A stretch of 7,027 bases of DNA, taken from positions 1 through 7,027 of the forward strand of contig JAKAGC010000202.1 of assembly GCA_021817755.1 (NCBI GenBank), read 5' to 3'. Position 1 is the stretch's first letter. Every line of letters starts with the position of its first letter. A model generated the notes under the pieces. The model saw only the letters and a program-made list of their open reading frames with translations, had not been told where the DNA came from and did no database searches. Source of the stretch: Acidobacteriota bacterium (GTDB taxonomy: Bacteria > Acidobacteriota > Aminicenantia > UBA2199). Shown here piece after piece: positions 1 to 5,741 of the stretch. The translations under genes were made by a program, and so were the position numbers.

Positions 1-294
1 ATTATATCGATCACAAGTAATTCCTTCAGTTAAAAGCTGTTTGTGCTGGGTAATGAATTCATTGACAAAAGAGATGGATTTATCGGAAGAAATACCTGTT
101 ATTTCGGTTAAAATATCAGCTACTTCATTTTCACTGCGCATTCCATTAAAAAGAGATAGTATTACAGCAGTAAGAGGATGAATCGGCCTTCCGTTTTTTA
201 TTACACCACGATCTTTGTCTAATGAGTAACAATAGATATTTGTTTCCGCTTTTTTTAATCGATATAAAGGGTCGAAACACCAAATTTTATCCAT
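1..294 (-). CDS. Partial protein with PqqD-like (RRE) N-terminal domain, possible RiPP maturase
   Basis: Only the first 98 codons are present; the gene runs off the left edge. The fragment begins MDKIWCFDPLYRLKK. Residues about 38-90 have the pattern of PqqD-like domains: a helix with an ILSLFNG turn (45-51), then NEVADIL (56-62), then a helix ending in KQLLTE. In that family this winged-helix fold binds the leader of a precursor peptide, and it is often fused to the N-terminus of radical SAM/SPASM maturases. No CxxxCxxC motif is visible, so a radical SAM domain is only inferred. The ATG at 294 is the only usual start: the frame stays open upstream to a stop near 412-414 but has no ATG, GTG or TTG. 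The neighbour 125 bases upstream is a 60-residue peptide gene on the same strand, which fits a precursor-then-enzyme order. Alternatives are an unrelated hypothetical protein or a stand-alone RRE. The reading frame is fairly secure; the function is moderate at best. Confidence 0.6.
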   Translation of the reverse strand, partial: MDKIWCFDPLYRLKKAETNIYCYSLDKDRGVIKNGRPIHPLTAVILSLFNGMRSENEVADILTEITGISSDKSISFVNEFITQHKQLLTEGITCDRYN

Positions 295-308
295 TTTTCC
301 AGGCGTAG

Positions 309-315
309 ACCTCCC
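309..315 (-). promoter_or_regulatory. Candidate ribosome binding site for the RRE-like gene
   Basis: The minus strand reads GGGAGGT here, a good SD core. It lies 14 bases before the ATG at 294, which is longer than the usual 5-10. No other start codon in the frame would give better spacing, so either initiation is weak or the site is coincidental. Confidence 0.35.
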
Positions 316-419
316 GTTGATTAATTTTGCATATTCTCTAAAGATTGGTCTTAAAAATTTAGAAAAATTAAGAAAGATTGTGAGGCAAATTCGAGCGAAA
401 AAAAATCTGACTTAAGGGA

Positions 420-602
420 TTAATGAGATGTGAGAGTCGGCTCAGCAATGTTGATAATACAGGGTTCTACAGATTTAACCATGCAGTCGTTTTCAAATGA
501 TAGCAGAGTTCCTGAAAAATGTGAAGTACCACTAATTGATTGAGTTAATTGTGCCAGTAAATTGTTGGTTTTAAGCGATTCTTGCAGTGATTTTAAATCC
601 AT
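420..602 (-). CDS. 60-residue peptide, candidate RiPP precursor
   Basis: I do not recognise a named family. The product is 60 residues with no membrane segment or signal peptide. Residues 1-23 look like an amphipathic helical leader rich in Leu, Gln, Lys and Ser. Residues 24-60 are rich in Ser and Thr and carry the only two cysteines, C40 and C48 (CMVKSVEPC), plus H28 and a C-terminal TLTSH. SG pairs at 24-25 and 30-31 could mark a leader/core boundary, but there is no clear double-glycine motif. The start is secure: AAGGAGG sits five bases before the ATG, and a near-consensus promoter lies just upstream. The gene is followed on the same strand by an RRE-like protein, which is the usual order of precursor and modifying enzyme. 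That it encodes a real, well-expressed small protein is likely; that it is a RiPP precursor is inference from leader-like composition, the Cys pair and the neighbour. Confidence 0.65.
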   Translation of the reverse strand: MDLKSLQESLKTNNLLAQLTQSISGTSHFSGTLLSFENDCMVKSVEPCIINIAEPTLTSH

Positions 603-607
603 GTTAA

Positions 608-614
608 CCTCCTT
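608..614 (-). promoter_or_regulatory. Strong ribosome binding site of the peptide gene
   Basis: The minus strand reads AAGGAGG followed by five bases and then the ATG at 602. This near-perfect SD match is the best in the window along with that of comM. It fixes the start and supports the short frame being a real gene. Confidence 0.85.
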
Positions 615-644
615 TTTTGAATAGATATTTGTGGGCGGGACTAT

Positions 645-673
645 ATTATAACCTAAAACTGTTTTTTTTGCAA
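645..673 (-). promoter_or_regulatory. Sigma-70-type promoter of the peptide gene
   Basis: On the minus strand a TTGCAA -35 element (668-673) is separated by exactly 17 bases from a perfect TATAAT -10 element (645-650). Transcription would start near 638, giving a leader of about 36 bases that contains the SD. The adjacent A-tract just upstream (674-680 region) could act as an UP-like element. It is divergent from the promoter of the GTPase operon about 95 bases away. Confidence 0.7.
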
Positions 674-768
674 TAAAAAAATGTAATCTACAGGAAAACG
701 GCGTTTTAATTAGTTTAAAAAATGATCTTTGGTTCTGTTAAATAAATAAACGCTTTCCCTATTATTGC

Positions 769-797
769 TTGACAATCTGTTTCATTAATGAGAAAAT
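769..797 (+). promoter_or_regulatory. Probable promoter of the GTPase-transglycosylase operon
   Basis: A perfect TTGACA at 769-774 is followed by 17 bases and then GAAAAT (792-797, four of six matches to TATAAT). The transcript would start near 804, ten bases before the ATG at 814. The TTG of this -35 box also opens the longer reading frame, so choosing it as a start codon would mistake a promoter for coding sequence. Confidence 0.5.
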
Positions 798-813
798 AGA
801 ATTGAGAAAAAAA

Positions 814-2397
814 ATGTTTATTAACCACAGTTCAAGAGAAGTAACAGCCAAAATTGTTTATTATGGGCCTGGATTAAGTGGTAAAACCACTAATCTACAA
901 TATATTTTTTCTGTTACCAACCCTAGATCTAGGGGAGAATTAATTAGTATTGAAACAGAAATTGAAAGGACGTTATTTTTTGACCTTTTGCCTCTAAATG
1001 TCGGGTCCATAAATGGTTACCAGACACGATTCCAATTATATACAGTTCCAGGGCAGATATTTTATGATTCGACCCGGAAACTTGTTTTAAAAGGAGCTGA
1101 TGGAATTGTATTTATTGCAGATTCGCAAGAATTAATGCAGCAGTCGAACCTGGAAAGCCTGGAGAATCTTAAAACCAACCTTGCTAATCATAAATTGGAT
1201 ATTAATGATATTCCTATTGTGTTTCAATATAATAAACGTGATCTCTCATTGATTTTGCCTGTAGAAAAATTGAATCTTTTACTCAATAAATCCGCTCATC
1301 CTTTCTTTGAAGCTGTAGCACCCCGTGGAACAGGAGTTCTTGAAACCCTACGAGGGATATCCACTCTTGTATTGAAGAAGATTCGAACTCTCCTTGAAAC
1401 TCCTAAAAATGGATCGATCGAGCCTATTGCTCCTCCGGTTGAGTTTAGTTTTAATAAAAAACATAAAATGATCGAAAAAGAAGACCTTCCATTACGTAAA
1501 ATTCATACCGATAATCTCGAATCCGCAGCGCAACAATTGAACCCCACTTCACAAACGATTCCATCGATAGGAGACCTTCCATTTGAGGTTAATAAAGAAC
1601 CCGAATTTGAATTGCTTATGGACCCTGTTGTTGAGATAAATGATATGAAAGATATGGATGATATTTTCTCAAACCAGGAAATTGAAGAAATTCAACCACT
1701 TAAAGATCTAGATGAAATAAAGATTGATAATGAAGACCTTGAAATGATGTCCGATGAAACCCTTTTCCCTGCTGAAATTGATATCGAAGAACCTCCTATT
1801 CCTTCTACTGTACCCGAGGATATCTCGATCGAAGATAGTACTAATGAATTGAGAAAACACTCTTCTCTTGAAACCATTGAAAAAAATGATGAAAGCCCCT
1901 TTAATCTTTCTCCGGATGATCTCGTTTCCATTCAAGATACAAATCCTTTCCCTGTTGAGGAAGAAATTCCGGAAGTAATTCCCACAGGCATTAAACAAGA
2001 AAGAAATGATTATAAGCAATCCCCCCGAAAAGAAAATGACCCTCTAAAAGAACTTCACTTTGGACTCTTAAAAAAAGAAGAAACAAAAGCTCCGTCAAGA
2101 CCCAAAACTTCAGATGCGGCATCAAGGTTAAAAGAGATTGATGACTTAAAAAAATCACTTACTTCTACACCTGCTGTTAAGAAAGAAAAAAAGCCCGCAG
2201 AAAATTTTAAAGGATTGGATATTTTTGACAGACTTAAAGATAAAACAAGGGTAACGATCATAAAAGATATCCCTGTAAACGATCCCAATTTAATTATAGA
2301 TGTAAAAGGATCCGATTTACGATTACTGGACTCATTCCAGGTCGAAATTACACCAGAAACCAAAAAGGTAACACTGATATTCGATGTTAAAAAATAA
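814..2397 (+). CDS. MglA-like small GTPase with long acidic C-terminal tail
   Basis: MglA-type Ras-like GTPases switch between GTP and GDP forms to set cell polarity and control gliding or twitching machinery. Numbering from the ATG at 814 (527 residues), the N-terminus MFINHSSREVTAKIVYYG is typical of the family. The P-loop GPGLSGKT is at 18-25, the switch region ERTLFFDLLP at about 51-60, TVPGQ at 77-81 and the base-binding NKRD at 140-143. The GTPase fold ends near residue 192, where a normal MglA (about 195 residues) would stop. Residues about 195-465 are acidic, Pro/Ser-rich and low in complexity, probably disordered. The last 60 residues look like a small beta-rich domain (PNLIIDVKGSDLRLL, then KKVTLIFDVKK). 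An upstream TTG at 769 would add 15 residues, but that TTG is part of a promoter and the family begins at MFIN. The 3' end overlaps the transglycosylase gene by 14 bases. The GTPase assignment is strong; the cellular role and the tail function are not known from sequence. Confidence 0.9.
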   Translation: MFINHSSREVTAKIVYYGPGLSGKTTNLQYIFSVTNPRSRGELISIETEIERTLFFDLLPLNVGSINGYQTRFQLYTVPGQIFYDSTRKLVLKGADGIVFIADSQELMQQSNLESLENLKTNLANHKLDINDIPIVFQYNKRDLSLILPVEKLNLLLNKSAHPFFEAVAPRGTGVLETLRGISTLVLKKIRTLLETPKNGSIEPIAPPVEFSFNKKHKMIEKEDLPLRKIHTDNLESAAQQLNPTSQTIPSIGDLPFEVNKEPEFELLMDPVVEINDMKDMDDIFSNQEIEEIQPLKDLDEIKIDNEDLEMMSDETLFPAEIDIEEPPIPSTVPEDISIEDSTNELRKHSSLETIEKNDESPFNLSPDDLVSIQDTNPFPVEEEIPEVIPTGIKQERNDYKQSPRKENDPLKELHFGLLKKEETKAPSRPKTSDAASRLKEIDDLKKSLTSTPAVKKEKKPAENFKGLDIFDRLKDKTRVTIIKDIPVNDPNLIIDVKGSDLRLLDSFQVEITPETKKVTLIFDVKK

Positions 2398-3787
2398 AAT
2401 ACCAACCATCTTTGTTTTTTTTAGTTTGGTCCTGTTGTTATCCGCTTGCTCAAATTTTTCAAATAACCCCGGATTAGAAACAGTACCATCGCCCTCCGTA
2501 ACTGAACCTCCTCAAAATATTAAAAATGCTGAATTTAATTTTGAGGAAGGAAAATCCATGCTTCTTATGGGAAATCTTGATGAAGCTCGAGTTCATTTTG
2601 AAAAAACTCTGGATCTGCTAATGGATTCAGGAACAAGAACTCCCGAACAAATGAAATTGCTGGATAATTATATCAAGCAGATTTCGGATATTGAACTCGA
2701 CCATATGAGCGTATCTGCGCCGGAGAATAATGGAGAGCATGAAGCATTTTTGGATGAAGTACTTTCCACACCTTTATTTAAGCCATCCAAAAATGAAATC
2801 CTTAAGCTCCAGGAAAAAATGGGCGAGAAAGACCGCCAGGTTCAATATTCGATTCCCATTACCATTAATGCTACGGTTGTATCCTTCCTAAAAGCCTTTC
2901 AAAATACGCGGTCCAAAAATATTCAGAACGCATTGAATCGGTCTGTTGAATATGTCGAAGAATTTAAACGGATATTTAAGGAAAATGATGTTCCTGAGGA
3001 TCTTGCATATTTGCCTATGATTGAAAGCGGTTACCGTATTGAAGCATTATCCCGTGCCAGGGCATGCGGTGTATGGCAATTTATGGCATCCACTGCCAGA
3101 CTCTACGGTTTACGTGTTGATCGATTTGTGGACGAACGGAAAGATCCATTTAAATCTGCTGTTGCTGCTGCTAAATATTTAAAAAGGTTATATGAGGATT
3201 TTGGGGATTGGTACATTGCCATGGCTTGTTATAATGGCGGTACTGTTCGAGTCAAACGTGCAATAAAAAAATTAAAAACCAATGATTTTTTCACAATAGC
3301 CAAATCCAAGCAAATTCGAAAAGAAACACGTAATTATGTCCCCGCATTTCTTGCCGCTCTTATTATAGCAAAAGAACCTGAAACTTACGGCTTTAATATA
3401 GAACCTCAACCCAGTTTGTTTGAAAATACCAGGATTATTACCGTACCTTCTCCCGTCAGTTTAAAAGAGGTTGCTTCAAAAGCAAATATCTCTTATGAAG
3501 AATTACGCTATATGAATCCTGAACTCGTTCGTGATTTTACTCCATTTAATTCCAATACATACTCTCTTCGAGTTCCAACTGCCCTTGATGAAACTTTATT
3601 GGCAGATATCAAAAAACTTCCTCCCAATAAAAAATATTTCGATGAAGGTAGTTATACAGTTAAACGGGGAGATAGTCTATATTCCATTGCTAGAAAATTT
3701 AATACAACCGTGAATAAAATCAAATCTGCTAACCGGATGCGTACCAATAGGTTGAATCCCGGTAAACGGTTGGTAATCCCCCAATAA
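2384..3787 (+). CDS. mltD: MltD-like membrane-bound lytic murein transglycosylase, LysM-containing lipoprotein
   Basis: Lytic transglycosylases cleave the MurNAc-GlcNAc bond of peptidoglycan to leave 1,6-anhydroMurNAc. The 467-residue product starts with a lipoprotein signal: basic n-region, hydrophobic stretch and lipobox LSAC with C22. Ser at +2 suggests the outer membrane. Residues 48-80 resemble one TPR-like helix pair. The SLT domain spans about 195-330, with catalytic Glu214 in MIESGY, GVWQF (229-233), CYNGG (282-286) and NYVP (317-320), as in family 1 enzymes of the MltD type. A degenerate LysM-like segment lies at about 350-400 and a clear LysM at 423-466 (YTVKRGDSLYSIARKFN), which would bind glycan strands. 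Length and order are close to E. coli MltD, apart from the extra N-terminal helical region. The ATG lies inside the end of the GTPase gene; there is only a weak AAAGGT about 15 bases upstream, so translation is probably coupled. Family call is secure; the exact symbol is by similarity. Confidence 0.9.
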   Translation: MLKNKIPTIFVFFSLVLLLSACSNFSNNPGLETVPSPSVTEPPQNIKNAEFNFEEGKSMLLMGNLDEARVHFEKTLDLLMDSGTRTPEQMKLLDNYIKQISDIELDHMSVSAPENNGEHEAFLDEVLSTPLFKPSKNEILKLQEKMGEKDRQVQYSIPITINATVVSFLKAFQNTRSKNIQNALNRSVEYVEEFKRIFKENDVPEDLAYLPMIESGYRIEALSRARACGVWQFMASTARLYGLRVDRFVDERKDPFKSAVAAAKYLKRLYEDFGDWYIAMACYNGGTVRVKRAIKKLKTNDFFTIAKSKQIRKETRNYVPAFLAALIIAKEPETYGFNIEPQPSLFENTRIITVPSPVSLKEVASKANISYEELRYMNPELVRDFTPFNSNTYSLRVPTALDETLLADIKKLPPNKKYFDEGSYTVKRGDSLYSIARKFNTTVNKIKSANRMRTNRLNPGKRLVIPQ

Positions 3788-3823
3788 TTCGTTTTATTTT
3801 TTTGTTAATTGAATTTACAGGAA

Positions 3824-4006
3824 TTAGACTGTTATATCGATATTTTGTCCCAAATGAGGAGTCAATTCCTTCATCATTTGTACTAGTTCCAATTGTGTCT
3901 GCGCTTCAATATTAATCGATGCTTTAAGCGCTGACATACCTGCGGCTTGATTAATCCCAGCAGAAACATTCGAAACAGTATTATTAATGACGTTAGAAAT
4001 ATCCAT
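3824..4006 (-). CDS. YjfB-like putative motility protein
   Basis: This 60-residue protein has the features of the YjfB family (putative motility proteins, about 60 residues). It has an N-terminal MDIS, a central Ala-rich amphipathic helix (ALKASINIEAQTQLELVQMM), and the characteristic C-terminal HLGQNIDITV. There is no signal peptide, membrane segment or cysteine. The biochemical role of the family is unknown; the name comes from association with flagellar or motility regulons. The gene stands alone, convergent with the transglycosylase gene (36 bases apart) and divergent from comM. The start has no good SD; the upstream strand is almost all A and T, with CCGATAA seven bases before the ATG. 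The family match is made from recall of its C-terminal signature and length, not from a search. Confidence 0.75.
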   Translation of the reverse strand: MDISNVINNTVSNVSAGINQAAGMSALKASINIEAQTQLELVQMMKELTPHLGQNIDITV

Positions 4007-4066
4007 ACTTTTTTTATCGGATCAAATTAAAAATTCATAAAGTTTTTTTTTAATTATTTTTTTTCG

Positions 4067-4095
4067 TTGATTCTTTTTTGAAAAACTGATATAAC
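4067..4095 (+). promoter_or_regulatory. Probable comM promoter
   Basis: TTGATT (4067-4072) and TATAAC (4090-4095, five of six matches) are separated by 17 bases. Long T-tracts at 4043-4051 and 4057-4064 lie directly upstream and could act as an UP-like element. The transcript would begin near 4102, leaving a leader of about 70 bases with a short inverted repeat and the comM SD. Confidence 0.5.
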
Positions 4096-4120
4096 CTTAC
4101 CTTATCGTTAGGAAAAGTAG

Positions 4121-4139
4121 ATCAAATGATAAGTTTGAT
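4121..4139 (+). repeat. Short inverted repeat in the comM leader
   Basis: ATCAAA and TTTGAT (six-base arms) flank the seven bases TGATAAG. It lies in the predicted 5' leader, 20 bases before the SD. It could be a small operator or a weak hairpin. In AT-rich DNA this much symmetry can arise by chance. Confidence 0.25.
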
Positions 4140-4158
4140 TGCACATTTTCTTACAATT

Positions 4159-4164
4159 AAGGAG
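4159..4164 (+). promoter_or_regulatory. comM ribosome binding site that decides the start
   Basis: AAGGAG followed by seven bases leads to the ATG at 4172. A longer in-frame start (TTG at 4139) would lie before this SD and lacks one of its own, and the ATG at 4167 meets a stop immediately. Confidence 0.85.
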
Positions 4165-4171
4165 TAATGTA

Positions 4172-5704
4172 ATGATAAGTAAAATTAATTCCATTGTTAT
4201 GAATGGATTGAATGTGATCCCTACTGAAGTAGAAGTCGGTTTTTCCAGGGGAATTCCAGGTATTACTATAGTTGGACTCCCCGATAACGCAGTTAATGAA
4301 AGTAAGGAACGTATCCGTTTTTCAATCAAAAATTCAGGTTTTGATTATCCCGTTAGTACGAAGATCGTTATTAATCTTTCTCCCGCTGATGTTCGTAAAG
4401 AAGGATCAGCACTAGATTTACCTATTGCTGTAGGGATTTTAAAGAATTCAGCCGGTATGAATAGCACTGTCTTTGATGATTTTCTTTTTTATGGTGAGTT
4501 AAATTTGAATGGAGAATTAAAGGCGGTAAAAGGGGTATTAAACGCTGCACTTTTTGCCCGGGAAAGAGGATACAAAGGATTGATTGTTCCCTCCAAAAAT
4601 GGAAACGAAGCTGCATTTGTAAAAGAAATTGACGTGTTTGCTTTTAATAATTTAAATGAAGTTATCCAATTTATTATGACACCGGAAAAATTTACTCCAT
4701 CGGTTTATAAGCGCGAAAATTCAGGCAAACGAAAATTTATTACAGATTTTAGTGAAATAAAAGGTCAATATCTTGCCAAACGTATTATGGAAATTGCAGC
4801 AGCCGGTTTTCATAATGTGTTAATGGTAGGGCCTCCTGGGTCCGGAAAGTCTATGATATCAAAAGCACTCCCTTCAATATTACCGGATATGACCGATGAG
4901 GAAATTCTTGAAACGTCTTTAATATATAGTGCTGCCGGACTATTAAATAACCGGACTAGCATGGTTTTATCCCGGCCTTTTCGTTCTCCTCATCACACTA
5001 TTTCCGATGTCGGAATCAGTGGTGGCGGAAAGTTTCCTGTTCCCGGAGAAATATCATTGGCTCATAATGGAGTACTATTTTTAGATGAATTGCCTTATTT
5101 TAAAAAGTCGGCTCTCGAAGTCCTCAGGCAGCCTCTTGAGGACGGTGAGATTACCATATCGCGCTCGCTTACTTCGTTTACTTTTCCTTCTAAATTTATG
5201 TTTGTAGCAGCCATGAATCCTTGTGAAGATTCAATCGGTTCTAAAAACTCGCAATTCTATGCCTGCTCATCACTCCAAAAGAAAAATTATTATTCCAGGA
5301 TTTCCAAGCCATTGCTTGACAGGATTGATTTACAAATTGAAGTAAAAAAGGTAGATATCGAGGAGATTACTTCGGATGCGAAGGTTGAAACTTCAGCGGA
5401 TGTAAAGAAAAGAGTCGTAACTGCAAGAAATTTACAGCTTCAACGTTTTAACAATCTTAGAAATAAGATTTTTGCCAATGGTCAGATGTCCAATAAGGAA
5501 ATAAAAAAATTTTGTGCTTTGGATGTTGAGAGTGAGAAATTTCTTAAAATGGCTGTGGATAAACTCGATCTCAGTGCCAGATGCTATTTTAAAATATTAA
5601 AGGTGGCTCGCACGATTGCAGATCTTGCCAGTTTGGAATCTATCAAAAAAAATCATATCCAAGAAGCACTTCAATACCGGACTCTGGATTTATTTAAGTT
5701 ATAA
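4172..5704 (+). CDS. comM: ComM/YifB family AAA+ ATPase (magnesium-chelatase-like)
   Basis: ComM is a hexameric AAA+ helicase that drives branch migration during integration of incoming DNA in natural transformation; many non-competent bacteria also keep it. The 510-residue product has the usual length and order. An N-terminal Lon-protease-like (ChlI) domain spans about 1-170, with the signature PADVRKEGSALDLPIAVGIL at 71-90. The AAA+ core has Walker A GPPGSGKS (220-227), RSPHHT (271-276), Walker B VLFLDE (301-306), LRQPLEDG (318-325) and LLDRIDL (381-387). A C-terminal helical domain includes LSARCYFKILKVARTIADL near 467-485. The segment after AAMNP, which in many homologues holds CPCG and further cysteines, reads CEDSIGSKNSQFYAC, so a metal site there is probably lost. 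It is transcribed alone from a probable promoter at 4067-4095 and ends in a hairpin terminator. Family assignment is secure; a role in competence is inferred from homologues. Confidence 0.95.
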   Translation: MISKINSIVMNGLNVIPTEVEVGFSRGIPGITIVGLPDNAVNESKERIRFSIKNSGFDYPVSTKIVINLSPADVRKEGSALDLPIAVGILKNSAGMNSTVFDDFLFYGELNLNGELKAVKGVLNAALFARERGYKGLIVPSKNGNEAAFVKEIDVFAFNNLNEVIQFIMTPEKFTPSVYKRENSGKRKFITDFSEIKGQYLAKRIMEIAAAGFHNVLMVGPPGSGKSMISKALPSILPDMTDEEILETSLIYSAAGLLNNRTSMVLSRPFRSPHHTISDVGISGGGKFPVPGEISLAHNGVLFLDELPYFKKSALEVLRQPLEDGEITISRSLTSFTFPSKFMFVAAMNPCEDSIGSKNSQFYACSSLQKKNYYSRISKPLLDRIDLQIEVKKVDIEEITSDAKVETSADVKKRVVTARNLQLQRFNNLRNKIFANGQMSNKEIKKFCALDVESEKFLKMAVDKLDLSARCYFKILKVARTIADLASLESIKKNHIQEALQYRTLDLFKL

Positions 5705-5741
5705 TTATCAATCGTTGCGATTAATTATAGAGGTTTTTTTT
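5700..5741 (+). terminator. Probable intrinsic terminator of comM
   Basis: TATAATTA...ATCG (5700-5714, with a three-base TCA bulge) pairs with CGATTAATTATA (5718-5729) around a TTG loop. After GAGG comes a run of eight T (5734-5741). The stem is AT-rich and the four-base gap before the T-run is a little long. It spans the comM stop codon and the last codons of the convergent GGDEF-EAL gene. The opposite strand has no comparable T-run, so it should act mainly on comM. Confidence 0.55.

Noticed and set aside
603..813. Riboswitch or other structured RNA in the divergent spacer
   Set aside because: The spacer is AT-rich with two back-to-back promoters; I saw no stable stem or known riboswitch core.
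1692..2405. Three antisense open frames (1692-1931, 1708-2019, 2055-2405) opposite the GTPase tail
   Set aside because: They mirror the biased codons of the acidic tail on the other strand, have no SD or recognisable domain, and the sense gene is clearly coding.
3531..3713. Second plus-strand frame of 60 codons inside the transglycosylase gene
   Set aside because: It overlaps the C-terminal region and LysM module in another frame; the LysM sequence shows which frame is real.
3788..3823. T-rich convergent spacer after the transglycosylase gene as a terminator
   Set aside because: There is a T-run but no adjacent hairpin on either strand; only scattered AATTC/GAATT symmetry with a long loop.
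4041..4080. Runs of T that look like terminator tails
   Set aside because: No GC-containing stem precedes any of them; they are better read as an UP-like A/T tract for the comM promoter.
4108..4329. Minus-strand frame of 73 codons over the comM start
   Set aside because: It is antisense to the conserved ComM N-terminus and the comM SD, and its product is a hydrophobic low-complexity string.
4422..4616. Minus-strand frame of 64 codons inside comM
   Set aside because: It is antisense to the ChlI-like domain, without SD or any recognisable motif.
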